DNA of 64,000 bases from Mucilaginibacter defluvii (GCF_039543225.1 NZ_BAABJI010000002.1:2170001-2234000), one strand, 5' to 3'; shown: positions 52,764-62,587, counted from the first letter of the stretch. The notes: generated from the sequence alone by a model not told the origin. A program made the numbers and translations.

Positions 52764-54674
52764 TTAATTAATTAAGGTGTAACCGTATAGCAGCACTGCC
52801 ACAATACCTATAACCATCATAAATATATAGAAACCTACATTGCCCGTTTGCAACAGGCGCAGGCCTTTACTTGCTTCAACTGAGCCTTTGCCGAGGCCGT
52901 TTACCAGGCCATCAATACCCAGCAGATCAACAACCTTGTAAAAGAATACCGAAAGAGCATCCAATGGACGGCGAACCAGGAAGTCATATAACTCATCAAC
53001 ATAGAATTTATGGTATGACAGTTTTGCCAGCACATGGCGTTCCTCGTTATCAGCAACCGGAACATGCTTACCGCTTAAATACTTAGTATACGCATACAGC
53101 AATGCAATTAAAGCCGCACCAACTGACACCCCCATCAAGATATACTCGATGTTGTGCGACAGATGATGCGCCTCGCCGGTAAGTTTTGCTGATGGCTCAA
53201 AAACCGGTGCCAGAAATGCGCCCAGTTCATGGTGACCGCCCAATACTTCAGGCACGCCGATAAACCCACCTACTATTGAAAGGATAGCTAATACTATAAG
53301 CGGGATGGTCATGGTAGCGGGTGACTCATGCAAATGGTGCTCCTGTTCATGCGTGCCGCGGAATTTTCCGTAGAACGTAAGAAACATCATACGGAACATA
53401 TAGAATGAGGTTAACCCTGCAGTGATAACGCCTAAAACATATAATGTGGTGCTATGCTCAAAAGCATGCGCCAGTATTTCGTCCTTTGAAAAGAAACCCG
53501 CGAACGGCGGTATACCCGCTATAGCGATAGTACCAATAAGCATGGTGTAAAACGTAACCGGTAGTTTCCCGCGCAATCCGCCCATTTTACGCATATCCTG
53601 CTCGTTGCTCATGCCGTGGATAACCGAACCGGCACCAAGGAACAACAATGCTTTGAAGAAAGCGTGCGTTAACACGTGGAAAAAAGCACCGGTATAAGCA
53701 CCAACGCCTAAACCTAAAAACATATAACCCAATTGCGATACGGTTGAATAAGCCAGTACCTTTTTTATATCGGTTTGTGTAAGGGCTATAAGCGCGGCGA
53801 ATGCAGCGGTTGCCATACCAACAATAGAGATGACTTCTAAAGTCACCGGCGCCAGCGTAAACAAAATATTTGAGCGGGCTATCATATAGATACCTGCAGT
53901 AACCATTGTCGCGGCGTGAATCAGCGCCGATACTGGGGTTGGACCGGCCATCGCGTCTGGCAGCCAGGTAAATAAGGGTATTTGTGCCGATTTGCCGGTA
54001 GCGCCTACAAACAGCAGCAACGTAATTAGTAGAATGGTACTATCACCCGACTGCATGGCAGCAGCCTTGCTGAATACATCCGCGAAGCTGATGCTGCCAA
54101 ACGTATTGAATATCAGGAACACTGCGATTAGGAAACCCAAATCGCCAATGCGGTTCATTACAAACGCTTTTTTAGCGGCATCGGCATAGCTTGGGTTATT
54201 GAACCAGAAACCGATCAGTAGGTATGAGCACAAGCCCACGCCTTCCCAGCCGATAAACATAACCAAGTAGTTGGAGCCCATTACCAGCAACAGCATAAAA
54301 AACACGAATAAGTTTAAGTAAGCGAAAAACTTACCAAAGCCTTTATCATGGTGCATATAGCCGATAGAATATAAATGGATCAAAAAGCCTACACCCGTGA
54401 TGATGAGCAGCATAATGGCGCTCAATTGGTCGATCAGAAAAGCGAACGATACATTCAGGTTGCCTACCGTGAACCAATTGTACAGTTCCACATTAATAGG
54501 TACACCTGATGACTTGATCTGGAAAAAGGTAGTCACGCTTAACCCAAATGATACCAGCACCAACAGGCTGCCGATAGCGCCGATTAAATTTTTAGGCAAA
54601 GCATTACGCCCAAGCCCGTTTATAACAAAACCGGCTAACGGTAGTAAAGGAATAAGCCAGATGTATTTGTCCAT
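52764..54674 (-). CDS. nuoL: NADH-quinone oxidoreductase subunit L
   Basis: 636 residues. FIGWEGVGLCSYLLIGFWF, SAQIPLFTWLPDAMAGPTPV and KKVLAYSTVSQLGYMFLGLG are present. The C-terminal amphipathic lateral helix region (PLDALSVFFYKVVDLLGIDG, then the final GNVGFYIFMMVIGIVAVLL) is the arm that runs alongside NuoM/N. Full length. Confidence 0.97.
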   Translation of the reverse strand: MDKYIWLIPLLPLAGFVINGLGRNALPKNLIGAIGSLLVLVSFGLSVTTFFQIKSSGVPINVELYNWFTVGNLNVSFAFLIDQLSAIMLLIITGVGFLIHLYSIGYMHHDKGFGKFFAYLNLFVFFMLLLVMGSNYLVMFIGWEGVGLCSYLLIGFWFNNPSYADAAKKAFVMNRIGDLGFLIAVFLIFNTFGSISFADVFSKAAAMQSGDSTILLITLLLFVGATGKSAQIPLFTWLPDAMAGPTPVSALIHAATMVTAGIYMIARSNILFTLAPVTLEVISIVGMATAAFAALIALTQTDIKKVLAYSTVSQLGYMFLGLGVGAYTGAFFHVLTHAFFKALLFLGAGSVIHGMSNEQDMRKMGGLRGKLPVTFYTMLIGTIAIAGIPPFAGFFSKDEILAHAFEHSTTLYVLGVITAGLTSFYMFRMMFLTFYGKFRGTHEQEHHLHESPATMTIPLIVLAILSIVGGFIGVPEVLGGHHELGAFLAPVFEPSAKLTGEAHHLSHNIEYILMGVSVGAALIALLYAYTKYLSGKHVPVADNEERHVLAKLSYHKFYVDELYDFLVRRPLDALSVFFYKVVDLLGIDGLVNGLGKGSVEASKGLRLLQTGNVGFYIFMMVIGIVAVLLYGYTLIN

Positions 54675-54720
54675 GTTTAAGTGTATCTCTTAACTGTCAT
54701 TTGTGGAGTTCGCTTATCCG

Positions 54721-54823
54721 GAGATTGCTTCGTACCTCGCAATGACGTATATCTTAGTTCAATTATATTTATTCTAATACTAACCTCGTATCTCCTCCCC
54801 TTTAGGGGAGGCCGGGAGGGGCT
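54721..54823. repeat. interspersed palindromic repeats between nuoL and nuoK
   Basis: GGAGATTGCTTCGTACCTCG and CAATGAC (54720-54746) and, further on, CTCCTCCCCTTTAGGGGAGG, CCGGGAGGGGCT (54792-54823) look like short repeats that I know from intergenic spots of other Bacteroidota. They occupy a 150-base gap in an otherwise compact operon. Confidence 0.6.
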
Positions 54824-54824
54824 A

Positions 54825-55154
54825 TTACCATTTCAGCCTGTTCAGCACATTAATATCCAGTGAGTTGGTGTTACGGTAGATCATTACGATGATGGCCAGC
54901 CCGATAGCTACCTCGGCAGCGGCCAGCGCCATAATAAAAAATACGAACACCTGCCCTGCAGCATCACCCCGGTACACCGAGAATGCGGTAAGCAGCAGGT
55001 TAACCGCGTTAAGCATCAGCTCAACCGACATAAAAATGATGATGGCATTGCGGCGCAGTAATACGCCAATTACCCCTATGGTAAATATGATGGCGCTTAA
55101 CAAAATATAATGGTTAAGCGGCACTGATTGTATAGCGTTAGTAAAGCTTTCCAT
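54825..55154 (-). CDS. nuoK: NADH-quinone oxidoreductase subunit K
   Basis: 109 residues, three membrane helices. GVLLRRNAIIIFMSVELMLN has the conserved Glu and FVFFIMALAAAEVAIGLAII the second. Overlaps the nuoJ stop by one base. Confidence 0.95.
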   Translation of the reverse strand: MESFTNAIQSVPLNHYILLSAIIFTIGVIGVLLRRNAIIIFMSVELMLNAVNLLLTAFSVYRGDAAGQVFVFFIMALAAAEVAIGLAIIVMIYRNTNSLDINVLNRLKW

Positions 55155-55657
55155 CAGATTGTTTTAGGTTGTTTATCCTTGGTTGCCAACAGAACAGCGC
55201 CCACCATTGCTGACAGCAGCAGTAGCGACGATACCTCGAACGGCAATAAAAACTCATTAAACAGCACCTTGCCCAGGTTTTTTACCAAACCGAGGTCAGG
55301 GTTTTGCAGTACTACCGGCTGAGACACCGCCATTGTTTTTAGCGATGCCACAACGGTTACCAGCAGGCAGCCGCCGCCAAACACGGCCGCTATTTTTACG
55401 ATGTTTGATTTCATGGGCTCATTATCCTTGTTCAGGTTCATGAGCATGAGCGTGTACAGGAAAAGTACCAGTATGGCCCCCATGTAAACAATAAAATTCA
55501 CAATGGCCAAAAATTGCGCGTTCAACAAAATGTAATGTACAGTGAACGTAAAAAAGGTTAATACCAGGTATAATATACTGTGCACGGGGTTACGTGCTGT
55601 AATAACCAGTATCGCAAAAAATATGGACAGGAATGCGATGAAGTAAAATGTACTCAT
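55154..55657 (-). CDS. nuoJ: NADH-quinone oxidoreductase subunit J
   Basis: 167 residues, about five membrane helices. ARNPVHSILYLVLTFFTFTV and NFIVYMGAILVLFLYTLMLM (with Y-x-G-A-I-x-V-L-F-L-F/Y motif) are family marks. Lies between nuoI and nuoK; 61 bases separate it from nuoI. Confidence 0.95.
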   Translation of the reverse strand: MSTFYFIAFLSIFFAILVITARNPVHSILYLVLTFFTFTVHYILLNAQFLAIVNFIVYMGAILVLFLYTLMLMNLNKDNEPMKSNIVKIAAVFGGGCLLVTVVASLKTMAVSQPVVLQNPDLGLVKNLGKVLFNEFLLPFEVSSLLLLSAMVGAVLLATKDKQPKTI

Positions 55658-55718
55658 GTTTAGTATTGAAAAACACCTTGCCCGCCGTAATCCGCAGGCT
55701 AAGGTATAAAACTTCTTT

Positions 55719-56216
55719 TTATTGGTTTAAGGGCGCTTCCACTAATTTATCCTTACCATAAATAAAATCCTTGCGCAGGTAATCGGCCGGTACAATATCA
55801 CCATCCAGGTAGATAGCTTCTTTAGGGCAGGCCTCCTCGCATAATCCGCAAAAAATACAGCGCAGCATATTGATCTCGTAAACGGCAGCGTACTTTTCTT
55901 CACGATAAAGGTTCTCCTCACCTTTCTGGCGTTCGGCAGCCGTCATGGTGATAGCCTCTGCCGGGCATGATAGCGCGCACAAACCACAGGCTGTACAACG
56001 CTCACGACCATCCTCATCACGCTTTAGCGAGTGCATACCCCTGAAGTTTTCAGAGAACTCACGTTTTTGCTCCGGGTATTTGATGGTCACCGGTTTCTTA
56101 AAAAAGTGCTTCATCGTAATTGCCAGCCCTTTAAAAATAGCAGGCAAATAAGCGCGCTCCCAAATATTGAGCGGCTTTACTTCAAGTACTTTTTTTCTAT
56201 TGCTTAATGATTCCAT
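55719..56216 (-). CDS. nuoI: NADH-quinone oxidoreductase subunit I (2 x 4Fe-4S)
   Basis: 165 residues. CTACGLCALSCPAEAI and CIFCGLCEEACPKEAI bind the N6a and N6b iron-sulfur clusters that pass electrons towards NuoB. The family GMHSLKRDEDGRERC lead-in is present. The extra N-terminal ~20 residues (MESLSNRKKVLEVKP) are ordinary for this phylum. Confidence 0.96.
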   Translation of the reverse strand: MESLSNRKKVLEVKPLNIWERAYLPAIFKGLAITMKHFFKKPVTIKYPEQKREFSENFRGMHSLKRDEDGRERCTACGLCALSCPAEAITMTAAERQKGEENLYREEKYAAVYEINMLRCIFCGLCEEACPKEAIYLDGDIVPADYLRKDFIYGKDKLVEAPLNQ

Positions 56217-56232
56217 TTATACAAACTCCACA

Positions 56233-57294
56233 TTAATTTAAAAGCGTAACAACAATACCTGTTATCACAATATTGGCAATGGCCAACGGTATCAGGGTTT
56301 TCCAGCCCAGGTTCATCAATTGATCGTAACGGAAACGCGGGATGGTCCAGCGAATCCACATGAAGAAGAAGATGAACGCGAATATTTTAGCAAACAGCAC
56401 GATCACACCAATAATGGCGATCCAGTTGGCCGACAGGCCCAGGCTATCCATAAACGGAAAATTGTAACCGCCAAAATAAAGTGTAGCCATTACTGCTGAC
56501 GAAACGAACATGTTGATGTATTCGGCAAATAGGTAAAAGCCCAGTTTCATGGATGAATATTCGGTATGATAACCACCTACCAGCTCCGTTTCGCATTCCG
56601 GTAAGTCAAATGGGGTACGGTTAGTTTCGGCAAAAGCACATACGATGAAGATCATGAAACCCAGCGGCTGCTTAAAAAAGTTCCAGGTAAACCAGCCACC
56701 CTCCCAGGGTAAACCACCTTGCCAAAAGCTATGTTGCTGCTCCGCGATCTCGCGTAGGCTTAACGAGCCGGTTACCAGTAATAGGGCGATAATAGAAAGC
56801 CCCATTGAAATTTCGTAGCTGATATTTTGTGATGCCGCACGGATAGCGCCCAGCAGTGAGTATTTATTATTTGATGCCCAGCCACCTATCATGATGCCGT
56901 AAACACCTAATGATACCACACCAAAAATGTACAGGATGCCCACGTTAATATCAGTAACCTGCAGATCAATTATCGTTGAACCGATGGTAAGCTTTTGCCC
57001 CCATGGAATAACCGCCGAACCAATACAGGCCGTTAATATTGCTAGCGATGGCCCTACGATAAACAGTAATCCGCTTGCCCTTGTGGGGATGATCTCCTCC
57101 TTTAAAAACATTTTGGCACCATCAGCCAGTGGTTGTAACATACCGAACGGACCGGCACGGTTAGGGCCCACCCGATCCTGAAAAAAGGCGGCTATTTTAC
57201 GCTCGGCATAAGTAGAGTACATGGCTACCACCAGGCTGATAGCAAATACAATTACGATTAGTATAAACTTTACTATAATGTCTGTCAATTCCAT
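56233..57294 (-). CDS. nuoH: NADH-quinone oxidoreductase subunit H
   Basis: 353 residues, eight membrane helices. AERKIAAFFQDRVGPNRAGP, MLQPLADGAKMFLKEEIIP, FAETNRTPFDLPECETELVGG and the quinone-channel Glu/Asp residues mark NuoH. It forms the quinone chamber next to the proton-coupling axis. Its start ATG directly follows nuoG's stop. Confidence 0.96.
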   Translation of the reverse strand: MELTDIIVKFILIVIVFAISLVVAMYSTYAERKIAAFFQDRVGPNRAGPFGMLQPLADGAKMFLKEEIIPTRASGLLFIVGPSLAILTACIGSAVIPWGQKLTIGSTIIDLQVTDINVGILYIFGVVSLGVYGIMIGGWASNNKYSLLGAIRAASQNISYEISMGLSIIALLLVTGSLSLREIAEQQHSFWQGGLPWEGGWFTWNFFKQPLGFMIFIVCAFAETNRTPFDLPECETELVGGYHTEYSSMKLGFYLFAEYINMFVSSAVMATLYFGGYNFPFMDSLGLSANWIAIIGVIVLFAKIFAFIFFFMWIRWTIPRFRYDQLMNLGWKTLIPLAIANIVITGIVVTLLN

Positions 57295-58287
57295 TTACAG
57301 GCGTGTTTCGCGTTCAAATTGTTCTTTATTGGCTTCCTGCAACAGCGGGTTAGTTTTTACCACCGGCAGCGGCTTCATGGTTTCGTAATGGTTAGCGCTA
57401 ATCACTGATTTATGCGATACCTTGCGTGGGCCTTCTATTGTCCAGTCGGCTGTTTTCTTTTTATCAAAACGGCAGGTGTTGCAAATAAATTCCTCTACCT
57501 CACCATAAACATCTTTACGGCCTGTTACCCTGATCACGTCCTCACCTTTGTACCAAAGCGTTACCTTTCCACAGCATTTATCGCAATCGCGGTGTGCTTC
57601 AACCGGCTTGGTAAACCATACCCTATTTTTGAAACGGAAGGTTTTATCGGTTAACGCGCCTACCGGGCACACATCAATCACGTTTCCTGAAAAATCGTTA
57701 TCAACCGCTTTTTGTATATAGGTAGATATTTCAGAGTGATCGCCACGGTTAAGTATACCGTGCAGGCGGGTATTGGTAATCTGGTCAGCCGTGAACACGC
57801 AGCGGTAGCAAAGTATGCAGCGCGTCATGTGCAATTGTATCTTATCGCCAATGTCAATCTTTTCAAACGTACGGCGGTCAAACTCGTAACGGGTTTTTGC
57901 GGCGCCATGCTCATAACCCAGATCCTGCAGGTGGCATTCTCCGGCCTGGTCGCACACCGGGCAATCCAGCGGGTGGTTGATCAGCAGCATCTCTACTACG
58001 CCTTTACGCGCTTCAATAACCTCAGGCGAAGTAATGTTTTGCACCTCCATGCCATCCATTACCGTGGTACGGCATGATGCTACCAGCTTGGGCATAGGGC
58101 GTGGGTCTTTTTCAGAGCCTTTGCTTACCTTAACCAAACAGGTACGGCATTTACCGCCGCTGCCCTCAAGCTTTGAGTAATAACACATAGCAGGCGGAAC
58201 AATATCGCCACCTATCTGCCTCGCGGCATTCAGGATGCTTGTTCCGGGTTCTACGTCAACAGTGATTCCGTCTATCGTTACTTTCAT
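57295..58287 (-). CDS. nuoG: NADH-quinone oxidoreductase subunit G, short form
   Basis: 330 residues, about a third of E. coli NuoG. Present: a 2Fe-2S domain (CYYSKLEGSGGKCRTCLVKV), the His/Cys 4Fe-4S site HPLDCPVCDQAGECHLQD, 4Fe-4S ligands CILCYRC and VIDVCPVGALT, and a CDKCCGKVTL...ICNTCRF fragment of the N7-type site. The whole molybdopterin-like C-terminal domain is missing; the stop is followed at once by nuoH. It still supplies the electron wire from NuoF. A repeat-bearing gap separates it from nuoF. Confidence 0.9.
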   Translation of the reverse strand: MKVTIDGITVDVEPGTSILNAARQIGGDIVPPAMCYYSKLEGSGGKCRTCLVKVSKGSEKDPRPMPKLVASCRTTVMDGMEVQNITSPEVIEARKGVVEMLLINHPLDCPVCDQAGECHLQDLGYEHGAAKTRYEFDRRTFEKIDIGDKIQLHMTRCILCYRCVFTADQITNTRLHGILNRGDHSEISTYIQKAVDNDFSGNVIDVCPVGALTDKTFRFKNRVWFTKPVEAHRDCDKCCGKVTLWYKGEDVIRVTGRKDVYGEVEEFICNTCRFDKKKTADWTIEGPRKVSHKSVISANHYETMKPLPVVKTNPLLQEANKEQFERETRL

Positions 58288-58353
58288 TTTTATTCCTCAC
58301 AAATCCCCATCTCATTGATGATGGACTTTTAAGACTTTTTCTTTATTTCCTTG

Positions 58354-58426
58354 TCTTGTTGAGCTTGTCGAAGCATTGGCCGACTCTGTCCGGCGTTTAT
58401 CCCTTCGACAGGCTCAGGGGGACAAC
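58354..58426. repeat. interspersed inverted repeat between nuoF and nuoG
   Basis: TTGTTGAGCTTGTCGAAGCA at 58356-58375 and CCCTTCGACAGGCTCAGGGG at 58401-58420 are the two arms of an inverted repeat (GAGC.TGTCGAAG against CTTCGACA.GCTC). I know this repeat type from intergenic regions of other Bacteroidota. It fills the 153-base gap of the operon. Confidence 0.65.
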
Positions 58427-58440
58427 CTTTTTAATCCTTG

Positions 58441-59805
58441 TTATGCTTCCGCCTTTTCCACCTTCGGCAACGGATCGGCATAGTTAGCCAAACCGTAATT
58501 GCGTGATGTAGCTTCGGCAGCATTGGTAACATGCCACTCAAACTCATCCCTAAAGTGGCGTATGGCACTGGCTACCGGCCAGGCTGCCGCGTCACCCAGC
58601 GGACAAATCGTATTACCTTCAATTTTTTTAGAGACATCAACCAGCAAATCCATATCGCTCATTTTGCCGTGGCCATATTCCAGGCGGTGCAAAACCTTTT
58701 CCATCCAGCCTGTACCTTCACGGCATGGCGAACATTGTCCGCAGCTTTCGTGGTGGTAAAAACGGGAGAAATTCCAGGTGTTACGTACAATGCACTGATC
58801 TTCATCAAAGGCAATAAAACCACCCGAACCCATCATGGAGCCGGTAGCAAAACCACCGTCAGACAATGACTCATAGCTCATCAGCCTTGCTTCGTTGTTG
58901 ATGGTTTTTAAGATCAGGTTAGCTGGTAATATCGGCACTGATGAACCGCCCGCTACTACCGCTTTAAGGCGTTTGCCGTTGGCTATACCGCCGCAATATT
59001 CATCGCTGTAAATAAATTCTTCAACCGGTACGCCCAGCTCAATTTCATAAACACCCGGCTTTTTAAGGTTGCCCGATGCCGAGATCAGTTTAGTGCCTGT
59101 ACTGCGGCCGATGCCTATTTTGGCATACTCGTCGCCACCCTCGTTGATAATTGGCACTACGGCAGCAATTGATTCCACGTTATTAACCACCGTTGGGCAA
59201 CCATACAAACCCGCGATAGCCGGGAATGGCGGCTTAATACGCGGGTTACCACGCTTACCTTCCAATGATTCCAGCAGAGCGGTTTCTTCACCGCAGATGT
59301 AGGCACCGCCCCCGGGCTGCACGTACAGCTCCAGATTGTAACCGGTACCGAATATATTTTTGCCTAATAAGCCCGCGTTTTTAGCTTCGGCAATGGCTCT
59401 TTCCAGTATGCGTATCTGCGGCATCATTTCGCCGCGAACGTAGATGTATGATGTATTGGCACCAAGGGCGTAACTGGCCGCAATCATTCCCTCAATTAAT
59501 AAGTGAGGGATGTACGTCATCAGGTAACGGTCTTTAAAAGTACCGGGTTCTGATTCATCGGCATTACAAACCAGGTAACGGGGCACGCCTTCAGGCTTGG
59601 CCAAAAAACTCCACTTCATCCCGGTAGGAAAACCTGCACCACCACGGCCACGCAAGCCCGATTTTTTTACTTCCTCCACAACCTCGTCAGGAGTCAGTGT
59701 TTTCAGCGCTTTTTCAACAGCGGCGTAACCGCCCTTTTGGCGGTATACCTCCAGCGTGTTGATGCCGGGTACGTTAATATGTTCTAATAATAATTTGCGT
59801 CCCAT
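58441..59805 (-). CDS. nuoF: NADH-quinone oxidoreductase subunit F
   Basis: 454 residues. GLRGRGGAGFPTGMKW (NADH/FMN site), CNADESEPGTFKDR, GAGAYICGEETALLESLEG-like YICGEETALLESLEGKRGNP and the 4Fe-4S ligands CGQCSPCREGTGW...CPLGDAAAW are seen. It oxidises NADH. Overlaps nuoE by one base. Confidence 0.97.
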   Translation of the reverse strand: MGRKLLLEHINVPGINTLEVYRQKGGYAAVEKALKTLTPDEVVEEVKKSGLRGRGGAGFPTGMKWSFLAKPEGVPRYLVCNADESEPGTFKDRYLMTYIPHLLIEGMIAASYALGANTSYIYVRGEMMPQIRILERAIAEAKNAGLLGKNIFGTGYNLELYVQPGGGAYICGEETALLESLEGKRGNPRIKPPFPAIAGLYGCPTVVNNVESIAAVVPIINEGGDEYAKIGIGRSTGTKLISASGNLKKPGVYEIELGVPVEEFIYSDEYCGGIANGKRLKAVVAGGSSVPILPANLILKTINNEARLMSYESLSDGGFATGSMMGSGGFIAFDEDQCIVRNTWNFSRFYHHESCGQCSPCREGTGWMEKVLHRLEYGHGKMSDMDLLVDVSKKIEGNTICPLGDAAAWPVASAIRHFRDEFEWHVTNAAEATSRNYGLANYADPLPKVEKAEA

Positions 59806-60332
59806 TAGTTATTTGCCTTTGCTTTCAAGTCCGCTATTAAAGTATCAACCGATTGGGTGGTCAGGTTCTCGTAAAAGGTATATTCAGGGCCTATTTGCAG
59901 TACCGGGCCAAAGCCGCAAGCTGCCAAACACTCCACTCCTCTCCAGCTAAATAAACCGTCGGCAGTAACTTCGCCTTCTTTAACACCTAACTGCTGCTCA
60001 ATATAATCCATTATTTTTTCGGCACCTACCAGGCAGCAAGGGCCTGTACGGCAAACCTCCAGTACATATTTGCCTTGCGGGCGCATAAAGTACATGGTGT
60101 AAAATGTAGCCACCTCATAAACCTCAATAGGTAAAATATCCAGGTAAGCGGCTACCTTATCCATGGCAGGGGTGCTCAACCAGCCAAACTCGGCCTGTGT
60201 TTCGTGCAAAATAGGCAGCAAGGCCGATTTTTGCTTTCCTTCCGGATAACGGCTTTTTATATCATCAAACTTAGCGATCAGCGCTGCTGAAAACTCAACA
60301 GGTGCCTGCTCGGTATCTTCAACCCTAAGCAT
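59805..60332 (-). CDS. nuoE: NADH-quinone oxidoreductase subunit E
   Basis: 175 residues, thioredoxin-like with a 2Fe-2S site CRTGPCC...CLAACGFGPVLQIG. ALLPILHETQAEFGWL is the N-terminal signature. It overlaps the nuoD stop by 8 bases. Confidence 0.96.
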   Translation of the reverse strand: MLRVEDTEQAPVEFSAALIAKFDDIKSRYPEGKQKSALLPILHETQAEFGWLSTPAMDKVAAYLDILPIEVYEVATFYTMYFMRPQGKYVLEVCRTGPCCLVGAEKIMDYIEQQLGVKEGEVTADGLFSWRGVECLAACGFGPVLQIGPEYTFYENLTTQSVDTLIADLKAKANN

Positions 60333-61536
60333 CTAATTCTCCCGCTATAACGTTTAAACTACTCATGTTAATTATCGCGTCAGACAGTAACATGCCCTGG
60401 CTCATGGGCGCGTACATCTGGTAATTTATAAAGCTCGGCCTGCGGAAGTGCAAACGGTAAGGCGAGCGGCCACCATCGTTAACCAGGTAAAAACCCAACT
60501 CGCCGTTAGCGCCTTCAACCGCGTGATATACCTCGGTAACCGGCGTTTCTACCTCACCCATCACTATTTTAAAGTGGTAGATCAAAGCTTCCATGTTGTT
60601 ATACACTTCCTCTTTGGGAGGCAGGTAAAATTCCGGCACGTTGGCATGGAATATATCCGCAGGTTCCTTTTCTATCTTGTTTAAAGCTTGCTCAATAATG
60701 CGCAGGCTTTGCTTCATCTCTTCGTTACGTACCAAAAAGCGGCTGTAAACATCGCCGTTTTCACCTACCGGAATCTCGAAATCAAATTCCTCATACGATG
60801 AGTAAGGCTCCATGACGCGCACGTCGTAGTCAATACCGGTAGCACGCAATAAAGGGCCGCTCCAGCTGTAGCTTAGCGCCGTTTCGGCAGTTACCGGGGC
60901 AACGCCTTTGGTACGGTCAATAAATATACGGTTGCGGTTAAATAGATTCTCAAACTCCTTTAATACCGCCGGAAATGCTTTTACAAACTTGCGGATCTTG
61001 TTAAACGCGATGGTATTAAAGTTGCGTTCAAACCCGCCTATACGGCCAATATTAGTAGTAAGGCGCGAACCGCAGATCTCCTCATAGATTTCGTAGATCT
61101 CCTCACGGTATTCCATCATGTACAAAAAGCCTGTGAAAGCGCCGGTATCAACGCCCAATACACCATTACAAATAATGTGGTCGGCAATACGGGCAAGTTC
61201 CATGATGATCACGCGCATGTAGTCCACACGCTTAGGCGTGGTAATACCGGCCAGCTTTTCAACCGTCATGTGCCAGCCCATGTTATTTATAGGTGATGAG
61301 CAATAGTTCAGCCTGTCGGTAAGCGGGGTGATCTGGTAAAATGGCCTGTGCTCGGCAATTTTTTCAAACGCGCGATGTATATAGCCAATGGTTGATACGC
61401 CGCTTACAATGCGCTCACCGTCCATTTGCAACACGTTTTGAAAAACGCCATGCGTAGCCGGGTGCGTTGGCCCCAGGTTAAGGGTTGAGAGTTCGCTCTG
61501 CGGATCGTTATCAAAAAATACAGGAGGATTCTGCAT
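60325..61536 (-). CDS. nuoD: NADH-quinone oxidoreductase subunit D (49 kDa)
   Basis: 403 residues. NLGPTHPATHGVFQNVLQMD, IGYIHRAFEKIAE, the invariant NRIFIDRTKGVAPV region and the C-terminal DGGRSPYRLHFRRPSFINYQ are family-defining. With NuoB it forms the quinone-binding site. Not fused to NuoC. Confidence 0.97.
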   Translation of the reverse strand: MQNPPVFFDNDPQSELSTLNLGPTHPATHGVFQNVLQMDGERIVSGVSTIGYIHRAFEKIAEHRPFYQITPLTDRLNYCSSPINNMGWHMTVEKLAGITTPKRVDYMRVIIMELARIADHIICNGVLGVDTGAFTGFLYMMEYREEIYEIYEEICGSRLTTNIGRIGGFERNFNTIAFNKIRKFVKAFPAVLKEFENLFNRNRIFIDRTKGVAPVTAETALSYSWSGPLLRATGIDYDVRVMEPYSSYEEFDFEIPVGENGDVYSRFLVRNEEMKQSLRIIEQALNKIEKEPADIFHANVPEFYLPPKEEVYNNMEALIYHFKIVMGEVETPVTEVYHAVEGANGELGFYLVNDGGRSPYRLHFRRPSFINYQMYAPMSQGMLLSDAIINMSSLNVIAGELDA

Positions 61537-61541
61537 GCTTA

Positions 61542-62045
61542 TTATCTTCCAAAAAAGTAATCTTTCTTATCTACACGGTTCGGGTCTTCCAATGGGTACT
61601 CCTTACGCATCGGGAAAACCGTCATATCGTCAACATTTAGTATGCGGCGCAGGTCGGGGTGGCCGTCAAACACAACGCCAAAAAAGTCGTAGGTTTCGCG
61701 TTCCATCCAGTTAGCACCATCCCATAACACCGTAGCGGTTGGCATGTGCACATCACCATCGGCCACAAATACCTTTATGCGGATGCGTACATTATTTACC
61801 AAGCTGTGCAGATGATATATAATGCCGATAGGTTTTTCCTGTTCAGGATAGTGGATAGCCGTAATGTCTGTTAAAAAAATAAATTGCAGCGTAGCATCAT
61901 TCTTTAAAAAAGTCAGCAGATCGATGATCTGCTCGCGGCCGGTTTCAACAGTAAGCAAACTATGTGGTTCGCCAATTACGCTTACCTGGTCGCCAAACTT
62001 AGCGGCTATCTTATCTAAAACTTCCTGATTGGTTATTTTACCCAT
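61542..62045 (-). CDS. nuoC: NADH-quinone oxidoreductase subunit C (30 kDa)
   Basis: 167 residues. WDGANWMERETYDFFGVVFD, GHPDLRRIL and YPLEDPNRVDKKDYFFGR match NuoC. Starts one base into the nuoB stop region; tight operon. Confidence 0.96.
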   Translation of the reverse strand: MGKITNQEVLDKIAAKFGDQVSVIGEPHSLLTVETGREQIIDLLTFLKNDATLQFIFLTDITAIHYPEQEKPIGIIYHLHSLVNNVRIRIKVFVADGDVHMPTATVLWDGANWMERETYDFFGVVFDGHPDLRRILNVDDMTVFPMRKEYPLEDPNRVDKKDYFFGR

Positions 62046-62587
62046 TACTGAATTCCGTATTTAGCTAAAAGTTCCTGGTACTTCGGTTCGTTACGGCGGC
62101 GCAGCGACTCGGTTTGTACCAGTTTCTGAATATTCATAAAACCATCAATAATGGCTTCGGGGCGTGGCGGGCAACCAGGCACATAAACATCAACGGGTAT
62201 CACCTCGTCAATACCCTGCAATACCGAATAAGTATCAAATATACCACCGCTTGAAGCGCATGCACCTACGGCCATCACCCAACGAGGTTCAGCCATTTGC
62301 AGGTACACCTGGCGCAGTACCGGGGCCATTTTTTTAGATATGGTACCCATCACCATCAGCAGGTCGGCCTGGCGTGGCGAAAAGCTTAAACGCTCGGCAC
62401 CGAAACGGGAAAGGTCATAATGTGAGCCCATTGTAGCCATAAACTCAATGCCGCAGCATGATGTGGCGAACGGAAGGGGCCATAACGAGTGTGAACGGGC
62501 CAACCCGATAGCTTTATCAAGCGATGTAGCAAAGAACCCTGAACCTTCAACACCCGGAGGGGCGTTAACTATTTGAATATCACTCAT
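62045..62587 (-). CDS. nuoB: NADH-quinone oxidoreductase subunit B (PSST)
   Basis: 180 residues. TSCCGIEFMATMGSHYDLSR, GACASSGGIFDTY and YVPGCPPRPEAIIDG hold the N2 cluster cysteines. N2 is the last cluster before quinone. Intact. Confidence 0.97.
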   Translation of the reverse strand: MSDIQIVNAPPGVEGSGFFATSLDKAIGLARSHSLWPLPFATSCCGIEFMATMGSHYDLSRFGAERLSFSPRQADLLMVMGTISKKMAPVLRQVYLQMAEPRWVMAVGACASSGGIFDTYSVLQGIDEVIPVDVYVPGCPPRPEAIIDGFMNIQKLVQTESLRRRNEPKYQELLAKYGIQ

